NCBI GenBank assembly: GCA_964351625.1
Contig: CAYGOV010000002.1
Coordinates: 124,001-188,000 of the forward strand
DNA length: 64,000 bases
Origin: Marinoscillum sp964351625
GTDB taxonomy: Bacteria > Bacteroidota > Bacteroidia > Cytophagales > Cyclobacteriaceae
Reading direction: 5' to 3'
The notes under the pieces are model-generated. The model had not been told where the DNA came from, searched no databases, and saw nothing but the letters and a program-made list of their open reading frames with translations. The position numbers and the translations under genes are program-made. Positions 7,875 to 16,965 of the stretch are shown here, piece by piece; the first letter of the stretch is position 1; each line of letters begins with the position of its first letter.

Positions 7875-8882
7875 TTAGACTATTGGCATCCTCGGTAAAG
7901 GACTATCTCGTAAGTCCCCAAATTCGCCTTGAAGATACATGTAGTAGCCAGTAGTGGCAATCATAGCTGCATTGTCTGTACAATACTCAAACTGAGGAAC
8001 AAAGGTTACCCAATCGTGCGTAACCGCTAATTCTTGAATCGTATTTCTTAACCCCGTATTCGCCGATACTCCACCAGCTATTGCAATTTGCTTGATTTTA
8101 TACTTTTTTGAAGCTTTGATAAGCTTATCCATCAGCATTTCAATCATTGTTCGTTGAACACTTGCCGCAAGATCACGAATATTTTCCTCCACAAAGTTTT
8201 CATTCAGTTTCATTTGATCTCTGATGAAATATAAAAAACTTGTTTTTATACCAGAAAAGGAAAAATCCAGATCTGGTATTACACTTTTAGAAAATGTAAA
8301 CTTATCACCATCACCTTCTTTTGCTAGTTTGTCTATCTGTGGACCTCCGGGGTATCCAATACCCAGAATTTTCGCACATTTATCAAAAGCTTCACCAACG
8401 GCATCATCAATAGTTTGGCCAACTACTGTCATTCGTAGATGGTCTTCTACTTTTACAATTTGCGTATGGCCTCCACTGATGGTAAGGCAGAGGAATGGAA
8501 ATTTAGGATGTGGATCTTCAATGAAATGTGCCAATATGTGCGCTTTCATGTGATTAACGGGTATCACTGGTTTATCCAAAGCAAGTGCCATAGACTTTGC
8601 AAAGGCAGAGCCGATAAGTAAAGCACCAAGAAGGCCAGGTCCTTGAGTATATGCGATAGCATCTATGTCTTTTAGATCTATTTGTGCGGATTTCAGAGCT
8701 TCAGATACTACTGGTACAATGTTTTTTTGATGAGCGCGAGAAGCCAATTCGGGTACTACTCCACCATATTGCTCATGGATAGATTGTGTGGCAATTATGT
8801 TATTGATAATTTTTCCATCTTTGCAGACAGCAGCAGCTGTCTCATCACATGATGATTCTATTCCTAAGATTGTCATACTCAT
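7875..8882 (-). CDS. tsaD: tRNA N6-threonylcarbamoyladenosine synthase subunit TsaD
   Basis: TsaD transfers the threonylcarbamoyl group to A37 of ANN-decoding tRNAs. The 335-residue protein shows the ASKHA-fold signature and metal-binding HMKAHILAHF, plus GIESSCDET at the N-terminus, SGGHTQIV and GQTIDDAVGEAFDK. Two starts are possible, ATG at 8882 or at 8876 (MTILGIESS); the second matches the usual N-terminus better, but the longer one is kept here. It is divergent from tamB with only 21 bp between the two starts. Confidence 0.96.
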   Translation of the reverse strand: MSMTILGIESSCDETAAAVCKDGKIINNIIATQSIHEQYGGVVPELASRAHQKNIVPVVSEALKSAQIDLKDIDAIAYTQGPGLLGALLIGSAFAKSMALALDKPVIPVNHMKAHILAHFIEDPHPKFPFLCLTISGGHTQIVKVEDHLRMTVVGQTIDDAVGEAFDKCAKILGIGYPGGPQIDKLAKEGDGDKFTFSKSVIPDLDFSFSGIKTSFLYFIRDQMKLNENFVEENIRDLAASVQRTMIEMLMDKLIKASKKYKIKQIAIAGGVSANTGLRNTIQELAVTHDWVTFVPQFEYCTDNAAMIATTGYYMYLQGEFGDLRDSPLPRMPIV

Positions 8883-8903
8883 AGGATTCTTATATTCAAA
8901 ATA

Positions 8904-11900
8904 TTGGCCGTAAAGTTAAGAAGTGTTTTTGTTTGGCTAAGAAGATTATTCCTTTGGCTGGTTACCCTGCTCTCCGTAACACTGGCCTTGGTTATAGTTG
9001 CTTTGCAGTCTTCAGATTTTCAAAGCTACATAACAAAAAGAATCCTCGCTGAAATAAGTGCCAAGACAGGACACGAACTATCTGTTGATAAGATAGAAAT
9101 CAAATGGTTTGATAGGGTCATAGTTCATAATGCCAGCATTTTGGATTATCAACATTTCCCCATGCTCCAAACCAACAAATTGACGGTTGATTTTGAGCTA
9201 CAGAGGATACTTTCCACTAAATCTCTAGCATTTGATGAGGTGAAAATAGATGTAGGGTTTCTACGAATTGTCAATTATGCAGATACTTCCAGTATAAATA
9301 TTGTTCAGTTTATCAAGTCACTGCAAAATCTAAATTCTCAAGTAAAAGACAGTTCTAAAGTTTCAATGGCTATTGGCATTGATAAGATCTCAATTGATAA
9401 ATTTCAATTTTCTTATCAAGACGAAACTAAAGATAGCCTACAACAAGGGCTGTTTGATTATGGTCATTTTAGGTTAGATATAAAAGATATGCTTAGCTAT
9501 GATTTCAATGTAGACCAAGGTGAATTGGATTTGCATGTTGATCATATTTTTGTTTATGATTCAGTCAGTAAACTGAGTGTAGAGGAATTAAGTGGAGACT
9601 TCCACCTCAAGCAGGATTATCTGGGATTTTCGGATCTTGAACTATCAACAAGTCATTCGAAGATTCATGGATCTATAGGAATGAATTTTGAATCCATTCA
9701 AGACCTTTCCGATTTTGTCAATAAAGTGTCACTGGATGTTTCCTTGGAGTCAAGTGAGTTATCCAGTAACGACTTGGATTACTTTGTGAATATCCCTCTA
9801 GATCCTTTTTCCTTTAGAATTGATGGTCATATCGTAGGGACTGTCCCTCGGTTGGATATAGATGAATTGCTATTGTCTTTTGGTAAAGGGACAAGCATGC
9901 AAGGCCGATTGAGTTTATTTGGGTTACCAAATGTCTCTGAAACATTTGTTGATGCAGATATTAAAAATGCTCAAATACTAATTAGGGATTTGGATGCTTT
10001 TACTGATCGAATAGTCCCTGAGCTTTACAAACTTGGCTCGGTGGATATTCAAGGACGTTTCTCGGGGTTCATAAATGACTTTGTTGCTAATGCGTCATTC
10101 AAGACTAATATGGGTAATGTGAAGTCAGATTTGAACCTAAAGTTTAAAAATGGGATAGATAACGCTAAATACTCAGGAAGACTCGTGCTGGATCGATTTG
10201 AATTGGGAAGACTACTGGAGCGTTCAGAGGTTGGGCAAGTAAGCTTAGATGGTACTATCAAAGGGCAAGGAACCCGCATTAAAAATGCGGAATTCTTCTT
10301 GGATGCTAATATTAAGCAATCCGAAATCTTGGATTATCGCTATCAGTTGATTCACACACGGGGCGATTTTGCCGCAGAGTTTTTTAGTGGATTTCTATTT
10401 GTAAGAGATCCAAATTGTAACCTTGATTTGAAAGGAAGTATAGATTTGAAAGAGCAACCTGAAATCATTAAAATCTCTGGGGATATTGATACTTTAAACC
10501 TTTATGCACTAGGACTGAGTTCAGATACGCTTGGATTACGCGGTAGAATTTCGGCGGACCTGCAAGGTCTAACTTTGGATAGCATTGTGGGGAAGGTAAG
10601 TATGGCCGATTTGAATGTGATATATGGAAGTCGCTCTATTTTAATTGATTCCATTGAAATCGCATCGAATATTCAGAATGAACAGCGCTTAGTAGTTGTT
10701 GAGTTACCAGAAGCTAGGGTTGAACTGCAAGGTGATTTCTTATTCTCTCGAATTTCGAGTGATGTCACTAAGATTATAGCTGACTTACGATCTTATTTTA
10801 ACCCAAATGGGGAAGCCCCTATGGTTCGATCTACAACAGAACCATCAGAGGGTAAATATTCTATAGACTTTCTAATTGAATTATATGATGCCAGCAAATA
10901 TGGTAGATGGATTTTAGGAGATAATTTTTACATAAGTCCCAACGAGAAAATAGATGGGACGTTTTACCAACGGCGCAATGCTACACTCGCCATATTTGCC
11001 GAAATTGATTCATTGAATTTAAACGGATTTGGGTTCAGTAAGAATCTGTTGGATTTAAATTTTTCCAAGGCAATCGATAGTACCGGCATTATTGCATCAG
11101 GTTATATCAGTTCTGGTAAGCAATGGTATCAAGGCTCATCTACAGAGAATTTGTCCTTAGAAGCAGTTTGGTTTAATAAGAAGATAAGTCTTAATACGCG
11201 TTTGGCTCAGCCCGAAACAAGCAGCTCACTGTATTTAAATGGTGAGTTGAATTTAAATGACGATAACCTCACATTTAATTTTCTACCATCCAGGCTCATT
11301 GCATTTGATGAGCGATGGTTGTTCAATCCATTCAATAAGATTACTTACAGGCAGGATATTCTTTTATTTGATCGGATGGAGCTATATCAAAACGAGCAAT
11401 CAATTAGACTTAAGGGTATTTATTCTCCTACAACTGAGATGAATCTGGATTTGCTTTTAAATGATTTTCATTTAAGGACTTTGAGTACTGTTTTACCTAT
11501 GGATTTGGAGGGAATTGTAAATGCATCAGTATTGATAAATCGTGAAGCAGAAGACGAAACAATCATTGTGGACAGTGATTTTGATATCACTGGTTTCACA
11601 CTAGATGGATTTGATGTTGGAGACATTTCAGGCAGCACTTCTTGGGATGCAGATCGTCGAGGTTTGGGGATTGACCTGAATGTCAATAGAGCTTCAGTCA
11701 ATACAATATCGCTAAGTGGCATTTATTCACCTTTTGAAGTAGATGATCAACTTGATATTACAATTCGTTTTGAGGAAGCTAATTTGGAATTGTTGGATCC
11801 GCTTCTTACTGGGCTTTTTTCCGAAATGAAGGGCTTTGCCACAGGAGATCTTTTGATAAATGGAAGTCTTAATTCCCCAAATCTGATTGGCTCTAGCAAA

Positions 11901-13394
11901 TTGACTGAAGGATCATTTCGGTTTGATTATTTAGGGACCAAATATAATTTTGACGGTGATATGAGTTTCACGACCAATTCAATTGATTTTGTTGGTGTTA
12001 AATTGTACGACAGAAACAATAATAGGGCTTCTCTTAATGGTTCGTTACTTCACGATGGGTTGAAAAATTTCAGAACAGACTTAAAAATAGCTGCCAACAA
12101 TTTCCACTTTTTGAATACCACATTCATTGATAACAAACTTTATTATGGCTCAGCTTATGCCACAGGAGATATCACTGTTTCAGGACCAATCAATGATTTA
12201 GTTATTAATGCGAAGGCTACCACCGAGAAGGGCACTCGGTTTTTTATTCCATTATCAGACAACACTGAGGTGACACAAAAAGAGTATATCACTTTCGTAG
12301 ACTTCAAAGACACGACTAGTACGATAGATATCAATCAGATAATCAAAGAAAGTATCTCAGGGATCACTTTGAATTTTGAGCTAGATGTAACACCTGATGC
12401 CTATGTGGAATTGATATTCGATATACGTACTGGTGATATTATTCGTGGGCGTGGTGAAGGTAACTTGAGTCTTACCTTAGATACCAATGGGGAGTTCGAG
12501 TTATTTGGTGATCTCAATATCACCGAGGGCGGTTATAATTTTACCATTCCAGCTATTGGCATCAATAAGGAATTTAATGTAGTTCCGGGAAGTCGTATCT
12601 CATGGTACGGTGATCCTTATGAGGGTATATTAGACATGAAAGCTACCTATAGGCAGTTGGCTTCATTTGACGACTTCAACCAACCAACAGAAAGTGATGG
12701 CATCCAACAGAAGTACCCAATCCTTGTTTCTCTAAATCTTACAGGGGAAATGCTTGCACCTAGTATTAGTTTTGGAATATCCATAGAAGAGACTCAATCT
12801 TCACCTACATCGAACGTGAGGACTTCACTCTTCAATATCAACAATGACGAACAAGAACTTAAGCGTCAAGTATTCAGTTTACTCATTTTAAGAAAATTCA
12901 CCCCAAGATCGAGCTTTTTTACTGTTGGAGGAACTGACGTTCAAGGTAGCATAAGTGAATTCTTGTCGAATCAACTTTCTTATTTCATCAGTCAGGTGGA
13001 TGAAAATCTTGAAATAGATATGGACCTCACATCGCTAGATCAAAATGCTTTCAATACATTCCAATTGCGATTGGCATATACGTTTCTTGACGGAAGGCTA
13101 CGTGTGAGCGGCGGAGGTGCGTTACCGCAATCTGACAATACCGCCCAAACGCTAACAACAAGTGCCTATTTTGGAGATTGGTCGATTAGATATTTGCTCA
13201 CTCCTGATGGCCATCTCCGAATAAAGGCATTTAGCCAGACCGAAGAGCTTGCGAATCAGCTTCAGAGAGAATCAGGGTTAAGTTTTCAATACGTCAAATC
13301 ATTTGATGATTTTAAAGAACTTCTTACTAAAACTAGAGAAGAAGCCATAAAGAGTAAGCCGAAGGATGTCTCAAAAGAGCGAGCTTTGAATTGA
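8904..13394 (+). CDS. tamB: TamB-like translocation/assembly module (DUF490), 1496 aa
   Basis: A very large periplasm-spanning protein of the AsmA/TamB group, which bridges inner and outer membranes and is thought to move lipids or help outer-membrane protein assembly. One N-terminal anchor helix (about 14-35) is followed by about 1300 residues of repetitive beta-rich sequence and a C-terminal DUF490 region (from about 1190, with the ITEGGYNFTIPAIG segment and GSRISWYGDPYEG). No ATG is available near the start; I use TTG 8904, which places the anchor at the right distance, so the exact start is uncertain. No tamA/bamA gene is adjacent. Confidence 0.88.
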   Translation: MAVKLRSVFVWLRRLFLWLVTLLSVTLALVIVALQSSDFQSYITKRILAEISAKTGHELSVDKIEIKWFDRVIVHNASILDYQHFPMLQTNKLTVDFELQRILSTKSLAFDEVKIDVGFLRIVNYADTSSINIVQFIKSLQNLNSQVKDSSKVSMAIGIDKISIDKFQFSYQDETKDSLQQGLFDYGHFRLDIKDMLSYDFNVDQGELDLHVDHIFVYDSVSKLSVEELSGDFHLKQDYLGFSDLELSTSHSKIHGSIGMNFESIQDLSDFVNKVSLDVSLESSELSSNDLDYFVNIPLDPFSFRIDGHIVGTVPRLDIDELLLSFGKGTSMQGRLSLFGLPNVSETFVDADIKNAQILIRDLDAFTDRIVPELYKLGSVDIQGRFSGFINDFVANASFKTNMGNVKSDLNLKFKNGIDNAKYSGRLVLDRFELGRLLERSEVGQVSLDGTIKGQGTRIKNAEFFLDANIKQSEILDYRYQLIHTRGDFAAEFFSGFLFVRDPNCNLDLKGSIDLKEQPEIIKISGDIDTLNLYALGLSSDTLGLRGRISADLQGLTLDSIVGKVSMADLNVIYGSRSILIDSIEIASNIQNEQRLVVVELPEARVELQGDFLFSRISSDVTKIIADLRSYFNPNGEAPMVRSTTEPSEGKYSIDFLIELYDASKYGRWILGDNFYISPNEKIDGTFYQRRNATLAIFAEIDSLNLNGFGFSKNLLDLNFSKAIDSTGIIASGYISSGKQWYQGSSTENLSLEAVWFNKKISLNTRLAQPETSSSLYLNGELNLNDDNLTFNFLPSRLIAFDERWLFNPFNKITYRQDILLFDRMELYQNEQSIRLKGIYSPTTEMNLDLLLNDFHLRTLSTVLPMDLEGIVNASVLINREAEDETIIVDSDFDITGFTLDGFDVGDISGSTSWDADRRGLGIDLNVNRASVNTISLSGIYSPFEVDDQLDITIRFEEANLELLDPLLTGLFSEMKGFATGDLLINGSLNSPNLIGSSKLTEGSFRFDYLGTKYNFDGDMSFTTNSIDFVGVKLYDRNNNRASLNGSLLHDGLKNFRTDLKIAANNFHFLNTTFIDNKLYYGSAYATGDITVSGPINDLVINAKATTEKGTRFFIPLSDNTEVTQKEYITFVDFKDTTSTIDINQIIKESISGITLNFELDVTPDAYVELIFDIRTGDIIRGRGEGNLSLTLDTNGEFELFGDLNITEGGYNFTIPAIGINKEFNVVPGSRISWYGDPYEGILDMKATYRQLASFDDFNQPTESDGIQQKYPILVSLNLTGEMLAPSISFGISIEETQSSPTSNVRTSLFNINNDEQELKRQVFSLLILRKFTPRSSFFTVGGTDVQGSISEFLSNQLSYFISQVDENLEIDMDLTSLDQNAFNTFQLRLAYTFLDGRLRVSGGGALPQSDNTAQTLTTSAYFGDWSIRYLLTPDGHLRIKAFSQTEELANQLQRESGLSFQYVKSFDDFKELLTKTREEAIKSKPKDVSKERALN

Positions 13395-13424
13395 ACAATT
13401 GGATGGTCTACTAGTTCCAAAGGA

Positions 13425-14720
13425 ATGCAAAAAGTCAATATTTTCTGGCATAGGAGGGATCTTCGAATCGAAGATAACCCCAGCTTATTTTATGCTTTAA
13501 CTTCTGAATTCCCGGTTGTTCCCATCTTTATTTTTGATGAGGAAATATTGGACGATCTCAGTGCAAAAGATGATGCTCGCGTTACATTTATTCATGATGA
13601 GCTAACTCACTTAAATGATCTTTATAGTAAGCACAACTCGTCTCTTATTGTTTTAAAAGGTAAGCCACTCTCGGCCTTTAATGAATTATTTCAAAAGTTT
13701 GAGGTAGTCTCTGTTTACGCAAATAGAGATTATGAGCCATATGCTAAGCTCCGTGATGATCAGGTGAAAACAATGCTAGCTGAAAGGGGTGTTGAATTCT
13801 TCACTTTTAAGGACCATGTTATATTTGAAGAAGGTGAGATTTTTAATGACCAAGGTGAACCTTACAAAGTATTTACACCTTATAAAAATAAGTGGCTGGA
13901 GAAGTTTTCCCAGATCAATATTGAGCGATTTCCATCTGAAACTAAGTTAGAAGGTTTGTGTTCTCTGAATATTGAGATTCCAAGCTTGGAAGATATTGGA
14001 TTTTCTCGTTCTTCTATTTCCTTTCCCAAAACAAGCATCGATCCCTCAACTATAGAACAATACGATGCTCAAAGAAATTTTCCTGCTATTGATGGCACAT
14101 CAAAAATTGGAGTGCATTTACGTTTTGGTACACTAAGTATAAGAAGTGTAGTAGAAAGGGCAAGAGTTCTATCAGATACATGGTTAAGCGAGCTGATTTG
14201 GAGGGAATTTTATATGATGATACTCGCACACTATCCGCATGTTGTATCATCATCATTCAAGCCAAAGTATGACGGAATCAAATGGATAAATGATAAGGAT
14301 CAATTTGAAATGTGGTGTCAGGGCAAAACTGGATATCCAATCGTGGATGCGGGAATGCGTGAGCTGAATGCTACAGGATATATGCACAATCGGGTAAGGA
14401 TGGTTGTTGCTAGTTTTCTTACTAAGCATTTATTAATTGATTGGAGATGGGGAGAGCAGTATTTTGCGGAAAAATTATTGGATTTCGAATTGAGTAGTAA
14501 CAACGGTGGTTGGCAATGGGCAGCTGGTACAGGTACCGATGCCCAGCCATATTTTAGGGTCTTTAATCCAACCAGCCAGCAGGAGAAATTTGATCCGCAG
14601 CTACGCTATATTCGAAAGTGGATTCCTGAGTTGGACACTCCTGATTATCCAAAACCAATGGTTGATCACAAAACTGTTCGCTTAAGAGCTATAGAAACCT
14701 ACAAAGAGGCTGTACTTTAG
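13425..14720 (+). CDS. phrB: Deoxyribodipyrimidine photolyase (cryptochrome/photolyase family)
   Basis: A light-driven DNA repair enzyme of 431 residues. An N-terminal Rossmann antenna domain (HRRDLRIEDNPSL) is followed by the FAD-binding domain with SELIWREFYMMI, TGYPIVDAGMRELNATGYMHNR and NNGGWQWAAGTGTDAQPYFR, the strongest photolyase signatures. The N-rich FAD loop fits class I CPD photolyases rather than animal cryptochromes; antenna chromophore type is not visible. It starts 30 bp after tamB. The presence suggests an environment exposed to sunlight. Confidence 0.93.
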   Translation: MQKVNIFWHRRDLRIEDNPSLFYALTSEFPVVPIFIFDEEILDDLSAKDDARVTFIHDELTHLNDLYSKHNSSLIVLKGKPLSAFNELFQKFEVVSVYANRDYEPYAKLRDDQVKTMLAERGVEFFTFKDHVIFEEGEIFNDQGEPYKVFTPYKNKWLEKFSQINIERFPSETKLEGLCSLNIEIPSLEDIGFSRSSISFPKTSIDPSTIEQYDAQRNFPAIDGTSKIGVHLRFGTLSIRSVVERARVLSDTWLSELIWREFYMMILAHYPHVVSSSFKPKYDGIKWINDKDQFEMWCQGKTGYPIVDAGMRELNATGYMHNRVRMVVASFLTKHLLIDWRWGEQYFAEKLLDFELSSNNGGWQWAAGTGTDAQPYFRVFNPTSQQEKFDPQLRYIRKWIPELDTPDYPKPMVDHKTVRLRAIETYKEAVL

Positions 14721-14758
14721 CATATAAAATTTCGTATATTTCGATAACTTTTAACACT

Positions 14759-15157
14759 ATGGATTTTAAAGCATTCAGTAAGAAATTTTCCGAAAAGACA
14801 GGAGGGGAGTATCATGAGTATGATGATAACCATTCTATATTCGTTGTTCCATTGAAGGATGAGCGATTCCAAACAGTGATTGCTCGGATCATTGACCATG
14901 ATATGTATAACCGCAAAGCGGTTCAAGTGACTTCTAAAGTTTGTGAAATCACACATGCAATCGACTACCCAGCCATTCTTGAAGCGAGTAAAGATTTTGT
15001 CCACACCAATTTTATTGTAGAAGACGGATACTTAAAGGTTGATACTTCCATTTTTTTGGATTACGCCGATGAAGGTCTCATAGACGAAATGATTCGTGAA
15101 GTAGCCGAAACTGCTGATGAATGGGAGTTCAAAATTACCGGTCAAGATATCAATTGA
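14759..15157 (+). CDS. Hypothetical acidic cytoplasmic protein (132 aa)
   Basis: A soluble acidic protein with alternating strand and helix segments and no signal peptide. The overall pattern (N-terminal helix, then strands such as SIFVVPL and the acidic C-terminus) is reminiscent of YbjN or type III chaperone-like folds, but this is only an impression. It lies between phrB and the RNase P RNA gene. Function unknown. Confidence 0.75.
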   Translation: MDFKAFSKKFSEKTGGEYHEYDDNHSIFVVPLKDERFQTVIARIIDHDMYNRKAVQVTSKVCEITHAIDYPAILEASKDFVHTNFIVEDGYLKVDTSIFLDYADEGLIDEMIREVAETADEWEFKITGQDIN

Positions 15158-15164
15158 TTTATCG

Positions 15165-15172
15165 TATTTTTG
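15165..15172 (+). promoter_or_regulatory. Bacteroidota -7 element for rnpB
   Basis: TATTTTTG matches TAnnTTTG and ends about 3-5 bases before the predicted 5' end of RNase P RNA. No good TTG -33 box at the expected spacing is seen. Confidence 0.55.
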
Positions 15173-15174
15173 TG

Positions 15175-15552
15175 AAGCAAGTCGGCTCATCGTACTCAAT
15201 TTATCGAGTAAGGAAAGTCCGGGCAGCAAAGAGCACCGCACTTCCTAACAGGAAGGGGCATTATTAGTGATGATAATGTTACAGACAGGGCCACAGAAAA
15301 CAAACTACCTCTAGAGGTGACTCTATAGGAAAAGGTGAAAAGGTGAGGTAAGAGCTCACCGGTTCTTACGTGAGTAAGGACGCATGGTAAACCTTGCGGG
15401 CTGAAAGGCCAAATAGGTTCCGCTTTAAGGACTGCTCGTCCATATGCGGAATGGGTGGGCTGATAGACTTTGATAGTGATGTCAAGGCTAGATAGATGAT
15501 GAGCACTTTGGGGCATTCTCCGAAGTACAGAACCCGGCTTACAGACTTGCTT
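15175..15552 (+). ncRNA. rnpB: RNase P RNA (bacterial type A)
   Basis: Catalytic RNA of RNase P, which removes 5' leaders from pre-tRNAs. Stem P1 pairs 15177-15183 (GCAAGTC) with 15544-15550 (GACTTGC). The universally conserved P4 strands are present: GAGGAAAGTCCGGGC-like sequence near 15208-15224, and ACAGAACCCGGCTTA near the 3' end (15529-15543). Conserved internal GGTAAACC and CTGAAAGG-like segments also occur. P1 is followed directly by eight T residues, which act as the terminator. The length of about 378 nt is normal for type A. Confidence 0.95.
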
Positions 15553-15574
15553 TTTTTTATCCTAAAATGAATTC

Positions 15575-16732
15575 ATGCCACACATTTTAATAGTTGATGA
15601 TGAGAAGGTCATCCGTCAAGCGCTGAAAGATATCCTCGAAGATGAGTCTTATGAAGTGAGTCAGGCTCCTGATGGAGAAGAGGCTTGGGATATGCTCCAA
15701 AAGAATATATATGATGTTATTCTCTGTGATATTCAAATGCCTAAACTGGATGGCTTAGAATTGCTTGATAAGGCTGTAGAGAATGATATAGATACACCAT
15801 TCATCATGGTGTCTGCACATGGTACAATTGAGTCTGCGGTCAATGCCACCAAAAAGGGCGCTTATGATTTCATACAGAAGCCGCCAGATTTGAATAGACT
15901 ACTTCTTACAGTACGAAATGCCCTAAACAACTCCACGTTAAAAACGGAGACAAAGCGACTCAGGAAAAAAATCAACAAGAAGTATGATATCATTGGTGAG
16001 AGCTCTTCAATCTCTGAAATCAAAAACACCATTGAGAAGGTAGCACCCACTGATGCAAGAGTATTAATCACAGGTGAAAATGGTACAGGTAAGGAATTGG
16101 TGGCTCGCTGGTTGCATGAGAAAAGCAATAGATCTAATGGGCAATTAGTTGAAGTAAACTGCGCTGCAATCCCTTCTGAATTAATAGAAAGTGAGCTTTT
16201 TGGTCACGAAAAGGGATCTTTCACCTCAGCACATAAGCAGCGCATCGGAAAATTTGAACAAGCAGAGGGAGGAACATTATTTCTTGATGAGATCGGTGAT
16301 ATGAGCCTTTCTGCTCAAGCGAAAGTCCTGCGTGCACTTCAAGAGAATCAAGTTACACGAGTAGGGGGTGAGAGGAGTATTAAAGTTGACGTGCGCGTAT
16401 TGGCTGCAACTAATAAGAATTTGCGTGAAGAGATAGAAGCAGGTCGATTTAGAGAAGACCTTTTTCATCGTTTGAGTGTGATGATCATTCAAGTGCCAGC
16501 ACTACGTGATAGGAGTGATGATATTCCAATGCTTGTCAATCACTTTTTGAACCAAATAGCCGAGGAATACGGTAGTGCAGTAAAGGCAATAAATTTAAAA
16601 GCTATGGAGCTCCTAAAGAGTTACAAGTGGACTGGAAATATCCGAGAACTCCGAAATATTGTCGAAAGACTTATGATAATGTCTTCTGATGAAATCAGTG
16701 AAGAAGATGTCAAGAAGTACGTGGAGATTTAG
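15575..16732 (+). CDS. Sigma-54-type response regulator lacking a C-terminal HTH
   Basis: A 385-residue NtrC-family protein: receiver domain (about 1-118, phosphoacceptor D52, ending with K102 in FIQKP), then an AAA+ domain (about 138-370) with Walker A GENGTGKE (167-174) and Walker B GGTLFLDEIGD (D238, E239). The sigma-54 contact loop is GSFTSA (214-219) instead of GAFTGA, and the protein stops right after the AAA+ lid, without the Fis-type DNA-binding domain. It may activate sigma-54 holoenzyme from solution, as reported for a few truncated family members, or may have a different role. No sensor kinase gene is adjacent. Confidence 0.92.
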   Translation: MPHILIVDDEKVIRQALKDILEDESYEVSQAPDGEEAWDMLQKNIYDVILCDIQMPKLDGLELLDKAVENDIDTPFIMVSAHGTIESAVNATKKGAYDFIQKPPDLNRLLLTVRNALNNSTLKTETKRLRKKINKKYDIIGESSSISEIKNTIEKVAPTDARVLITGENGTGKELVARWLHEKSNRSNGQLVEVNCAAIPSELIESELFGHEKGSFTSAHKQRIGKFEQAEGGTLFLDEIGDMSLSAQAKVLRALQENQVTRVGGERSIKVDVRVLAATNKNLREEIEAGRFREDLFHRLSVMIIQVPALRDRSDDIPMLVNHFLNQIAEEYGSAVKAINLKAMELLKSYKWTGNIRELRNIVERLMIMSSDEISEEDVKKYVEI

Positions 16733-16738
16733 TAAAAG

Positions 16739-16858
16739 TTAAACTTTAGCTACTTCTTCGATTGGCTGATCTACTGTAGCATAAGTAGGACATGTTTTTT
16801 GAGTACATGCCGAAAAACCTATAACTATAAGGGCGATGATTACGATTTTTAATTTCAT
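16739..16858 (-). CDS. Very small lipoprotein with CPTYA motif (39 aa)
   Basis: A short gene reading leftward from ATG at 16858 to TAA at 16739. The product begins MKLKIVIIALIVIG, has a lipobox FSAC with Cys18 as lipidation site, and continues TQKTCPTYATVDQP to a short acidic end. Similar tiny lipoproteins with a CP(T/A)Y motif after the lipidated Cys occur in Bacteroidota as far as I recall; their function is unknown. It is convergent with the response regulator, with six bases between the stops. The good signal peptide and lipobox over such a short frame make it very likely real. Confidence 0.75.
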   Translation of the reverse strand: MKLKIVIIALIVIGFSACTQKTCPTYATVDQPIEEVAKV

Positions 16859-16965
16859 GAGCGGCTTAATTTCTACTTAATTTGGAGCAGTTTATAGGGG
16901 TTACCTTTTCAAAAGTATCATTTATTCGGTTCTAAACAAAAAAAAGGTGGCTTATTGTTCAGTTC

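Noticed and set aside
15196..15516. Leftward open frame of 106 codons
   Set aside because: It lies antisense to RNase P RNA, whose conserved structure explains the sequence.
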